From contig JAOZSC010000227.1 in assembly GCA_029939875.1 (NCBI GenBank), positions 1-5,131 on the forward strand: a stretch of DNA of 5,131 nt. Direction: 5' to 3'. Below, piece by piece: positions 1 through 5,131 of the stretch; position 1 is the first letter of the stretch; each line of letters starts with the position of its first letter. Origin of the DNA: Desulfobacterales bacterium (GTDB taxonomy: Bacteria; Desulfobacterota; Desulfobacteria; Desulfobacterales; JAFDCJ01). The notes beneath the pieces were generated by a model that was given only the letters and a program-made list of their open reading frames with translations, did not search any database and was not told the origin of the DNA. The translations under genes were made by a program, and so were the position numbers.

Positions 1-7
1 TTTTGTC

Positions 8-126
8 AAATAGATGTTTGAGGATGTTGAATCCGAGAAAGGCGAAAATCAAAACTCCTCACAACGGCGCTATACACCCTATATGATTTATAACTCAGAA
101 TAAACAATTCTTCAAGAAAATAGATG
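8..126. repeat. Possible MITE-like element with imperfect inverted ends and 9-bp direct repeats
   Basis: The 9-mer AAATAGATG occurs at 8-16 and again at 118-126. Just inside it, 17-37 pairs imperfectly with the reverse complement of 94-116: 16 of 21 bases match if a 2-base gap is allowed, and both arms end in GAG. This is the layout of a short non-autonomous element of about 101 bp with a target-site duplication. The segment is clearly more AT-rich than the rest of the window. Against this, a near copy of the 9-mer (AAATAGAGG, 127-135) follows directly, so the direct repeats may be simple-sequence drift, and the inverted repeat is imperfect. No transposase is present. The call is tentative and rests on pattern alone. 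Confidence 0.27.
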
Positions 127-206
127 AAATAGAGGTGCAGGGAGGCGCTGCGCGCCAGGAAAAAGGCTAAAGGAGAAAGGAAAGCGCCTGCTGCGGGGAG
201 TTTGCC

Positions 207-235
207 TTGACTTTGGCAACCGTTGGGCCTATATG
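207..235 (+). promoter_or_regulatory. Probable sigma70-type promoter for tex
   Basis: TTGACT (207-212, 5 of 6 matches to the -35 consensus) and TATATG (230-235, 4 of 6 to the -10) are separated by exactly 17 bases. Transcription would start near 242, giving a leader of about 35 bases before the tex ATG at 276. The ribosome binding site in that leader is weak: a GGGA at 264-267, eight bases before the ATG. The spacing and position are good, but the call is by eye only. Confidence 0.5.
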
Positions 236-275
236 AACCCCTCACCGAAAACAATCATCCCACGGGAAAAACCAT

Positions 276-2540
276 ATGAACAACGCGCACATCGCGGCCA
301 TATCCGCTGAACTGGATTTGCAGGCCGCCGGGGTAAAAGAAACGGCGACCCTGATAGAAAACGGTGCCACGGTTCCGTTTATCGCCCGGTATCGCAAGGA
401 GGCCACCGGCAGTCTGGATGAAGTTAACATCACGGCCATTCGCGACAGGCTGCAGCAACTGGCAGAGCTGGACCAGCGCAGGGAGTCCATCCTCAAATCG
501 TTACAGGAGCACGGACACTTGACGGACGAACTCAGGCAAAACGTTCTGGCCGCACAAACCCTGACCATGCTCGAAGACCTGTACCTGCCCTATCGCCCAA
601 AACGTAAAACCCGTGCCATGATCGCCCGTTTGCGAGGGCTTGATCCGCTCGCCCAGATGCTTTTCGAACAGAGCGCAACTGATCCGCAGCTGATCGCAGC
701 TGACTATGTGGATCCGCAAAAGGAAATTGAAACCATCGAGGATGCCCTGGCGGGTGCCCGGGATATTATGGCCGAATGGATCAATGAAGATCAGCAGGCG
801 CGTATCGAAATGCGGCGCCTGTTTTTTTCAAGTGCCGTCATCCAAAGCCGGGTTGTATCCGGAAAAGAAACCGAAGGTGCCAAGTATCGAAATTATTTTG
901 ACTGGCAGGAAGCCGCCGTCAGCGCCCCTTCGCACCGTATTCTGGCCATGCGGCGCGGGGAAAAAGAAGATATCCTGAACCTGTCCATGACCCCGCAGGA
1001 AGAGGCGGCCATCAAAATCCTTGAAAAACTTTTTGTCAGAGGCCACGGGCCGGATTGCGACCAGGTAAAACTCGCCATCGATCAAAGCTACAAGCGGCTG
1101 TTATCGCGCTCGATGGAAACCGAGATCCGGCTGGCCACCAAAAAGCGGGCAGATACCGCGGCCATCAAGGTATTTTCCGACAATTTGCGCGAATTGCTTC
1201 TGGCGCCTCCCCTGGGAGCCCGACGGGTCCTGGGTATCGATCCCGGCTACCGTACCGGGTGCAAACTGGTCTGCCTGAACCGCCAGGGAAGCGTTGAACA
1301 CCATGACACCATCTATCCCCACACATCACAACGCCAACGACCGGAGGCCGGCCGCAAAGTCCGTGAACTGGTTGAGCGTTTTCGCATTGAGGCCATTGCG
1401 GTGGGCAATGGCACGGCGGGCAGAGAAACCGAGGCCTTCATCAATGAACTCGACCTTTCAAGCGCCATTCAGATTATTTCGGTCAACGAAAGCGGCGCAT
1501 CGATATATTCCGCCTCACCGGTCGCACGCGAAGAATTTCCCGATCTGGACCTCACCGTCCGGGGGGCCATTTCCATTGCCCGGCGACTGATGGATCCCCT
1601 TTCGGAACTGGTTAAAATCGATGCAAAATCCATTGGCGTCGGGCAGTACCAACATGATGTGGATCAAGCCGAACTTAAGCAATCCCTGGATGATATCGTG
1701 GTCAGCTGCGTCAATGCCGTTGGCGTGGATATCAACAGTGCCAGCGTGCAGCTGTTGACATACGTTTCAGGCCTGGGCCCCCGGCTGGCTCAAAACATTG
1801 TGGCCTACCGGGATCAAAACGCTCCGTTTAGCAGCCGGACGCAACTGCAGCAGGTTCCCCGCCTGGGCCCCAAGGCCTATGAGCAGTCCGCCGGATTTTT
1901 GCGGATTCAAAACGGAGAAAACCCCCTGGATGCCAGCGCGGTGCACCCGGAAAGTTATCCCATCGTATTTGCCATGGCTGCCGATATGGGGCTTACCGTA
2001 ACAGATCTGATGCAAAACAAGGCGTTAAAAGAAAAAATTGACATTCAACGATACGTTACGCAGCAGGTTGGAATCCCGACATTAAACGATATCCTGGCAG
2101 AACTGGCCCGACCGGGGCGTGACCCCCGGCAAAAGTTCGAAGTTTTCAGCTTTGCCGCGGACATTGAGAAAATCACGGACCTGAAACCCGGCATGAAAGT
2201 CCCCGGGATTGTGACCAATGTAACCGCGTTCGGCGCTTTTGTTGATATCGGTGTTCACCAGGACGGATTGGTGCACATCAGCCAGTTGGCTGACCGCTTT
2301 GTGAAAAACCCAGCCGACGTGGTCAAGGTCCAGCAAAAAGTGACCGTTACCGTTATGGATGTTGACCTGGAGCGCAACCGGATTGGGCTGTCGATGAAAT
2401 CAGCTCCCGACCCGTCGGAGAAAAAGCCCAAACCACCGGCAAAAACAAAAAAACCGCCAGCGCGCCCGCAAAACACCAGAAAAAAGAACACACCCTTTAA
2501 TAATCCGTTTGCAGAACTGCTCAACAATAAGGTAAAATAA
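276..2540 (+). CDS. tex: Tex family S1 RNA-binding / transcription accessory protein
   Basis: This is a complete Tex protein of 754 residues, close to the ~770-785 usual for the family. In order it shows a helical Tex N-terminal region with the family signature around ATVPFIARYRKEATG (31-45) and DLYLPYRPKRKTRA (101-114). Next is a YqgF/RNase H-like domain starting at RRVLGIDPGYRTG (316-328), with the highly conserved ESGASIYSASP (405-415) and the SIGVGQYQHDVDQ stretch (452-464). Helix-hairpin-helix motifs follow (about 485-545), then an S1 domain (about 638-708; GIVTNVTAFGAFVDIG, GLVHISQL). The protein ends in a basic Lys/Pro-rich tail (711-739) and a final NNPFAELL. Family knowledge: Tex is a cytoplasmic nucleic-acid-binding protein linked to transcription and toxin expression, and its YqgF-like domain is thought to be catalytically inactive. 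Its exact role here is not shown. The first ATG fits the family N-terminus. It is transcribed alone and faces folE2 tail to tail. Confidence 0.97.
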   Translation: MNNAHIAAISAELDLQAAGVKETATLIENGATVPFIARYRKEATGSLDEVNITAIRDRLQQLAELDQRRESILKSLQEHGHLTDELRQNVLAAQTLTMLEDLYLPYRPKRKTRAMIARLRGLDPLAQMLFEQSATDPQLIAADYVDPQKEIETIEDALAGARDIMAEWINEDQQARIEMRRLFFSSAVIQSRVVSGKETEGAKYRNYFDWQEAAVSAPSHRILAMRRGEKEDILNLSMTPQEEAAIKILEKLFVRGHGPDCDQVKLAIDQSYKRLLSRSMETEIRLATKKRADTAAIKVFSDNLRELLLAPPLGARRVLGIDPGYRTGCKLVCLNRQGSVEHHDTIYPHTSQRQRPEAGRKVRELVERFRIEAIAVGNGTAGRETEAFINELDLSSAIQIISVNESGASIYSASPVAREEFPDLDLTVRGAISIARRLMDPLSELVKIDAKSIGVGQYQHDVDQAELKQSLDDIVVSCVNAVGVDINSASVQLLTYVSGLGPRLAQNIVAYRDQNAPFSSRTQLQQVPRLGPKAYEQSAGFLRIQNGENPLDASAVHPESYPIVFAMAADMGLTVTDLMQNKALKEKIDIQRYVTQQVGIPTLNDILAELARPGRDPRQKFEVFSFAADIEKITDLKPGMKVPGIVTNVTAFGAFVDIGVHQDGLVHISQLADRFVKNPADVVKVQQKVTVTVMDVDLERNRIGLSMKSAPDPSEKKPKPPAKTKKPPARPQNTRKKNTPFNNPFAELLNNKVK

Positions 2541-2623
2541 CCTAACCAGCTATCCCTTTTAAAAAATTTCGGTTGGCCCGCGTAACATGCATTTTGGCTT
2601 CGCTAACGGTGTCCATTCGGGGC

Positions 2624-2647
2624 GCCATCGCATCCGATGGCTTGTTT
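2624..2647 (+). terminator. Candidate intrinsic terminator of tex
   Basis: A perfect 7-bp stem with a 4-base loop, GCCATCG-CATC-CGATGGC (2624-2641), is followed by TTGTTT (2642-2647). It lies 83 bases after the tex stop. The stem is GC-rich and compact, but the T tract is short and interrupted, so efficiency is uncertain. On the opposite strand no T run follows the stem, so it would act mainly for tex. Confidence 0.42.
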
Positions 2648-2726
2648 CCCCAAAAGGACAACGACATTTCGATTTATGCCGGCAGGCTGTTCGCGTATTT
2701 TCTCAGTCAGCAGGGTTGCATCCGTT

Positions 2727-2756
2727 AAAAAGCTTTCCAGCTTCATAGCTTTTTTT
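2727..2756. terminator. Candidate bidirectional terminator between tex and folE2
   Basis: AAAAAGCT (2727-2734) and AGCTTTTT (2747-2754) are exact reverse complements around a 12-base loop. The plus strand continues in a run of seven T (2750-2756), and the minus strand also reads out through a T run. A smaller nested stem (AAGCT, loop GGAA, AGCTT on the minus strand) uses the same bases. It lies about 33 bases after the folE2 stop, where an operon terminator is expected. The stem is AT-rich and therefore weak. Confidence 0.38.
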
Positions 2757-2758
2757 CC

Positions 2759-2786
2759 CTGAACCTGGAACCCTGAACCCTGAACC
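2759..2786. repeat. Four tandem 7-mers (CTGAACC)
   Basis: Four adjacent 7-base units read CTGAACC, TGGAACC, CTGAACC, CTGAACC on the plus strand; only the second differs. The array ends two bases before the folE2 stop codon. The same 7-mer in the opposite orientation (GGTTCAG) occurs in the spacer upstream of rpoZ. The units are too short and lack the spacers needed for CRISPR. Function unknown. Confidence 0.7.
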
Positions 2787-2788
2787 TT

Positions 2789-3556
2789 TCAAGATGTGAT
2801 ACTGGCGTACGCACTGTGATTATGAATGGATTCGAAATTCTCGGCGCTGAGCGAAAACCAGGTGATGTTATCATCAGCGTTTAATTTCTGGGCGATGTCG
2901 CGCACGATATCTTCGACAAACATGGGGTGGTCAAAGGCTTTTTCAGTTACAAATTTTTCATCCACACGCTTCAGGACCGAAAACACATCGCAGGAAGCCG
3001 AGGCTTCCACCAGTTCGATCATATCCTCCAGCCAGATGAATTTTTTAAAGCGGGTGCTCAAGCGGACTTCCCCACGTTGATTGTGAGCACCGTTGTCACT
3101 GATTTCCTTGGAACAGGGGCAGACTGACGAAATCGGGACAATCACTTCCGAGACCAGGTCGATTTTACCTTTGGGATCACTGGTTCCGATGATCCGGCAG
3201 GTATAATCCATCATTCCCGGCGACAAACTTACCGGTGCTTTTTTTTCGATAAAATAGGCAAAAGTCATCTCCAGGTGTGCCGAGGCGGCATGCAGATGCT
3301 GTTTCATTTGTTCAAGAAGCTTTGAAAAATTTTTCAGCGAAACTTCGGGGCGCAACAGATGAAGCAGCTCAACGAACCGGCTCATGTGAGTGCCCTTGTT
3401 ATTGTGGGGCAAATCCACGTACATGTTGATGGTAGCGACGGTTTGCTGAAACCCGTCTCTGCGATCACGCACGGTGACGGGATAACGAAGATTTTTGATG
3501 CCCACCTTGTCAATGGGGATATTGCGGTAATCCGGCTGGCTTTGGATGTCTTTCAT
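2789..3556 (-). CDS. folE2: GTP cyclohydrolase FolE2 (type IB, MptA/FolE2 family)
   Basis: This 255-residue protein is a full-length type IB GTP cyclohydrolase. The family converts GTP to 7,8-dihydroneopterin triphosphate and formate in the cytoplasm, the first step of tetrahydrofolate synthesis and also the source of the queuosine precursor. Signatures seen are KGTHMSRF (54-61), PISSVCPCSKEIS (141-153) with cysteines at 146 and 148, GAHNQRGEVRL (156-166), DHPMFVEDIVRD (209-220) and ESIHNHSAYA (242-251). One cysteine of the CPCSK motif and later Glu/His residues are expected to bind the catalytic metal. The family is known for accepting metals other than zinc. The ATG overlaps the stop of the ttcA-like gene by four bases (ATGA) and no Shine-Dalgarno is visible, which points to translational coupling. 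It is the last gene of the rpoZ operon. Confidence 0.97.
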   Translation of the reverse strand: MKDIQSQPDYRNIPIDKVGIKNLRYPVTVRDRRDGFQQTVATINMYVDLPHNNKGTHMSRFVELLHLLRPEVSLKNFSKLLEQMKQHLHAASAHLEMTFAYFIEKKAPVSLSPGMMDYTCRIIGTSDPKGKIDLVSEVIVPISSVCPCSKEISDNGAHNQRGEVRLSTRFKKFIWLEDMIELVEASASCDVFSVLKRVDEKFVTEKAFDHPMFVEDIVRDIAQKLNADDNITWFSLSAENFESIHNHSAYASITS

Positions 3557-4287
3557 GGTTTTAGCATGTATTCGGGCCGCACGTGGCTCATGGCCCGAAA
3601 AATATTGCCCTTAATTTTTTTATTGCTGCGGTACAACTGGTTTAGTAACTGCTTGATTTCCCGACGCTTGGATGTCTTTGAAGTTGGGCAGGGATTTTCG
3701 AACTCGGGAAAGCCCTGGTCGGCGGCAAACCGCCGGATCAAGCTCTCATCGGCAAACACCAGAGGGCGAATTAAAAAAAACCGCTGCTGAAAAAAATCCT
3801 GCATCGGCAGCATGGTACTAATCTCCCCCGCATAGCAGATATTTAAAAAAAGCGTTTCAATCAGATCGTCCCGGTTGTGACCCAGGGCCAGTTTGCGGCA
3901 GCCCAGTTCATCGGCAATTTCGAAAAGCCGCTTGCGACGCAGCCTGGAACACAAAAAACACGGGTTTTCCCGGTTCTCAGGGCTGTGCCCCAGCAGACCG
4001 TAATCGGTAAATTCCACCCGCAAAGAAAAGCCCAGGATTTCGCAATAGGATTCAAGCTGTCGTGCAAAACCGCCTTCGAAACCGGGATCGATGTAAACAG
4101 CGAACAGTTCGTAGTCAATGGGAATTCGCGCGCGTCGCTCGGCCAGCATCCACATCAGGCTGAGACTGTCCGCACCGCCGGAAACACCCACCACGATACG
4201 ATCACCGTCGGTGATCATCTCATAGTGATGCAGGGCCTTTCCCATGGCCCTGTTCAACGCTTTATATGAATGTCGCTTAATCGGCAA
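3553..4287 (-). CDS. ttcA: TtcA-like PP-loop ATPase, probable tRNA 2-thiocytidine synthetase
   Basis: With a TTG start at 4287 this is 244 residues. It shows the PP-loop ATP-binding motif VVGVSGGADS (32-41), a CxxC pair in ENPCFLCSRLRRKRLF (C110, C113), LALGHNRDDLIETLFLN (133-149), FFLIRPL (170-176) and a C-terminal cysteine in NPCPTSK (C200). This order matches TtcA, which uses ATP and a [4Fe-4S] cluster to thiolate C32 of certain tRNAs. The second cysteine of the C-terminal CxxC is replaced by Ser. The retained C200 aligns with the cysteine that, as I recall, is the third cluster ligand in E. coli TtcA. The protein is shorter than E. coli TtcA (311 residues) because it lacks the C-terminal extension. 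Start choice: the frame stays open to an ATG at 4392, but that would overlap rpoZ by about 98 bases. ATG 4245 would remove residues that align with TtcA (HSYKALNRAMGKAL). TTG 4287 lies 7 bases after rpoZ, with AGGAAG 12 bases upstream. Other tRNA-thiolating PP-loop roles are possible. Confidence 0.87.
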   Translation of the reverse strand: MPIKRHSYKALNRAMGKALHHYEMITDGDRIVVGVSGGADSLSLMWMLAERRARIPIDYELFAVYIDPGFEGGFARQLESYCEILGFSLRVEFTDYGLLGHSPENRENPCFLCSRLRRKRLFEIADELGCRKLALGHNRDDLIETLFLNICYAGEISTMLPMQDFFQQRFFLIRPLVFADESLIRRFAADQGFPEFENPCPTSKTSKRREIKQLLNQLYRSNKKIKGNIFRAMSHVRPEYMLKP

Positions 4288-4294
4288 CCGGCGT

Positions 4295-4501
4295 TCATTC
4301 TTCCTGGGGGCTTTCGGTTTTGGCGACAATTTTTCCAGCGGCAATTTCCCGCAGGGAAACCACGATGTCTTCATTTTTTGGTGAACTGACAAGATAGTCG
4401 GATCCTTCTCGGATCTGACGCACCCGTTTGCTCACCATGTTGACGAGAAAAAATCGGTTCGGCACTTTTTTTAAACAATCTTCAATCGTAATCCGGGCCA
4501 C
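4295..4501 (-). CDS. rpoZ: DNA-directed RNA polymerase omega subunit
   Basis: This 68-residue protein is the omega subunit, which binds the beta' C-terminus, helps assemble RNA polymerase and in proteobacteria takes part in the ppGpp response. The family pattern is clear: ARITIEDCLKKVPNRFFLVNMVSKRVRQI (2-30), then EDIVVSLREIAAGKI (44-58). It has the short form of the family, with only a brief acidic tail (TESPQEE). The start is GTG at 4501, set by the conserved N-terminus and a strong GGAGG seven bases upstream. It is the first gene of the rpoZ-ttcA-folE2 cluster and its stop is about 7 bases before the preferred ttcA start. No convincing promoter was seen in the 193-base spacer before it, so it may be read from greA or from a promoter unlike the sigma70 consensus. 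Confidence 0.96.
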   Translation of the reverse strand: MARITIEDCLKKVPNRFFLVNMVSKRVRQIREGSDYLVSSPKNEDIVVSLREIAAGKIVAKTESPQEE

Positions 4502-4508
4502 AGAAAAA

Positions 4509-4513
4509 CCTCC
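4509..4513 (-). promoter_or_regulatory. Ribosome binding site of rpoZ (fixes the GTG start)
   Basis: The minus strand reads GGAGG with seven bases (TTTTTCT) before the GTG at 4501. An ATG overlaps the upstream edge of this site, but it is out of frame with omega. This is the strongest Shine-Dalgarno in the window. Confidence 0.85.
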
Positions 4514-4546
4514 ATGCTTTGAAGAAAGAATATTTATCCACTCACG

Positions 4547-4608
4547 GGTTCAGCTCTTGTTCACTGACCGTAGTTACTTTTTTTAGGGTTTATAGGTTCA
4601 GGGTTATT
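4547..4608. repeat. Scattered GGTTCAG 7-mers upstream of rpoZ
   Basis: Exact GGTTCAG copies lie at 4547-4553 and 4595-4601. The second is bordered by degenerate units GGTTTAT (4587-4593) and GGTTATT (4602-4608). These are reverse complements of the CTGAACC units after folE2, so the two sites bracket the operon in opposite orientation. This spacer (4502-4694) otherwise shows no gene of ordinary size and no clear greA terminator. Confidence 0.5.
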
Positions 4609-4694
4609 TTTCAAGGCGCTTATCCGGAAAGCCAAGTTACCATAAAAGCCGCTCCCACAACCAATACAACTGGAACTTTGCAGATAACCACATT

Positions 4695-5131
4695 TTACAA
4701 AATCTCCACCAGTTCATATACCCTTTTGCCACCGGGCACCTGGAGCGTCAGTTCGGCGCCGGGTTCTTTGCCCAGCAGGGCCTTTCCCAGCGGAGAAGAA
4801 ATTGAGATACGTCCCTGGGAAATATCGGATTCATCCGGACCCACCAATTGATAGGTGACCTCTTCACCGGTATCGAGGTTTTCCAGCAAAACCCGGCAAG
4901 CGAACACCACCCGGTCTTTGGGCAGTTTGTCCGGGTCGATGATGTCGGCGTTGCCCAGCTTGAACCCCAACTCTCCGATACGCCCCTCGATAAACCCCTG
5001 CCGTTCCTTGGCGGCAGCAAACTCCGCGTTTTCGCTGAGATCACCGTGGGCGCGAGCCTCTTCAATCGCTTTTATATTTTGAGGACGTTCGACCCTTTTC
5101 AGGTTCTCAAGCTCTTTTTTCAGAGCCTCAT
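4695..5131 (-). CDS. greA: Transcription elongation factor GreA (5' end beyond window)
   Basis: The frame runs off the right edge. 144 codons are visible and, by comparison with the 158-residue E. coli protein, about 11 N-terminal residues are missing. GreA enters the secondary channel of RNA polymerase and stimulates cleavage of backtracked RNA. The N-terminal coiled coil is visible from EALKKELENLKRVERP and carries the tip motif EARAHGDLSENAEF. Its Asp and Glu (D30 and E33 of the visible part) match the acidic residues at E. coli positions 41 and 44 that coordinate the catalytic magnesium. The globular FKBP-like C-terminal domain follows (ADIIDP, TYQLVGPDESD, ISISSPLGKALLGKEPG, PGGKRVYELVEIL). 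GreA rather than GreB is indicated by the length and the GDLSENAE motif. It precedes rpoZ on the same strand across a 193-base gap. Confidence 0.96.
   Translation of the reverse strand, partial: EALKKELENLKRVERPQNIKAIEEARAHGDLSENAEFAAAKERQGFIEGRIGELGFKLGNADIIDPDKLPKDRVVFACRVLLENLDTGEEVTYQLVGPDESDISQGRISISSPLGKALLGKEPGAELTLQVPGGKRVYELVEIL

Larger units (their letters stand above)
1..275. other. Intergenic region upstream of tex
   Basis: I see no convincing gene here. The first ~130 bases are AT-rich and hold the possible small element at 8-126. A 29-codon plus-strand frame (14-103) and an 82-codon minus-strand frame (6-254) are open, but neither has a clear ribosome binding site or a recognisable domain. 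A GC-rich hairpin (GGCGC, loop TGC, GCGCC) lies at 144-156 and is followed by a purine-rich stretch rather than a T run, so it is not a standard terminator. The last ~70 bases contain the tex promoter and a short 5' leader. Confidence 0.6.
2541..2788. other. Convergent spacer between tex and folE2, with two doubtful tiny ORFs
   Basis: This 248-base spacer lies between two tail-to-tail genes and holds the two hairpins and the 7-mer array listed separately. On the minus strand two overlapping small frames start with ATG. One is 47 codons (2603-2746, begins MKLESFLTDATLL) with a possible AGGGA nine bases upstream. The other is 41 codons (2542-2667, begins MSLSFWGNKPSDAM), ending one base from the tex stop. 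I recognise neither. Their sequence is protein-like in places, but the first begins inside the loop of the putative terminator and the second lacks a clear ribosome binding site. They could be pieces of one decayed gene, part of a repeat, or chance. Confidence 0.4.

Noticed and set aside
144..156. GC-rich hairpin as a terminator of an upstream gene
   Set aside because: The 5-bp stem is followed by purines instead of a T run in the plus direction, and no upstream gene is visible in the window.
6..254. An 82-codon minus-strand frame divergent from tex
   Set aside because: No ribosome binding site and no recognised domain. It runs through the tex promoter and the possible repeat element, and its aromatic-rich part reflects AT-rich sequence. 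It may just be an open frame in a repeat.
2759..2786. CRISPR array
   Set aside because: The units are only 7 bases and directly adjacent, with no unique spacers, and no cas genes are nearby.
3359..3790. A 143-codon plus-strand frame across the folE2-ttcA junction
   Set aside because: It lies antisense to two well-supported genes with conserved motifs and shows no domain of its own.
3877..4269. A 130-codon plus-strand frame antisense to the ttcA-like gene
   Set aside because: Antisense shadow of a gene with clear PP-loop and cysteine motifs; it has no recognisable protein features.
4295..4392. Translated overlap of rpoZ by an N-terminally extended ttcA
   Set aside because: The extra residues do not resemble the TtcA N-terminus, and the sequence there is fully explained by the conserved omega frame.
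4748..5065. A 105-codon minus-strand frame overlapping greA in another phase
   Set aside because: The greA phase shows the conserved GDLSENAEF and FKBP-like motifs through to the window edge. The other frame is Trp/Pro-rich and looks like a shadow.

Overview
The window looks like ordinary chromosomal DNA from a Gram-negative bacterium of moderate GC content. My best guess is a deltaproteobacterium of the Desulfobacterota type. That rests on the style of the proteins and on a compact TtcA-like enzyme beside a type IB GTP cyclohydrolase and RNA polymerase omega. It is an inference, because no rRNA or other taxonomic marker is present.

Layout. Positions 1-275 are non-coding. The first ~130 bases are AT-rich and contain a possible small MITE-like element (imperfect inverted ends, 9-base direct repeats). 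A good sigma70-type promoter lies at 207-235. The plus strand then carries a complete tex gene (276-2540), encoding a nucleic-acid-binding protein with YqgF-like, helix-hairpin-helix and S1 domains. A 248-base convergent spacer (2541-2788) holds a perfect 7-bp hairpin, an A/T-rich symmetrical terminator-like hairpin, a tandem 7-mer repeat and two doubtful tiny minus-strand ORFs.

Everything to the right is on the minus strand. Read in the direction of transcription it is greA (5' end cut by the window edge), a 193-base spacer, then rpoZ, a ttcA-like PP-loop gene and folE2. The last three are tightly packed: about 7 bases separate rpoZ from the preferred ttcA start, and ttcA and folE2 share an ATGA overlap. 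They are almost certainly one operon, which may or may not also be read from the greA promoter.

How the genes fit together. The theme is transcription and RNA metabolism. GreA rescues backtracked RNA polymerase, omega is an RNA polymerase subunit, and the TtcA-like protein probably thiolates tRNA. FolE2 makes dihydroneopterin triphosphate, the entry point to both folate and the queuosine tRNA modification. Tex is a nucleic-acid-binding transcription or RNA factor on a separate, convergent transcript.

I found no CRISPR array, transposase gene, phage gene, tRNA or rRNA, and no clear undescribed system. The most interesting leads are the possible 101-bp element near the left edge, the 7-mer repeats bracketing the rpoZ-ttcA-folE2 operon in opposite orientations, the lost cysteine in the TtcA-like protein, and a hydrophobic in-frame segment just after the greA stop.
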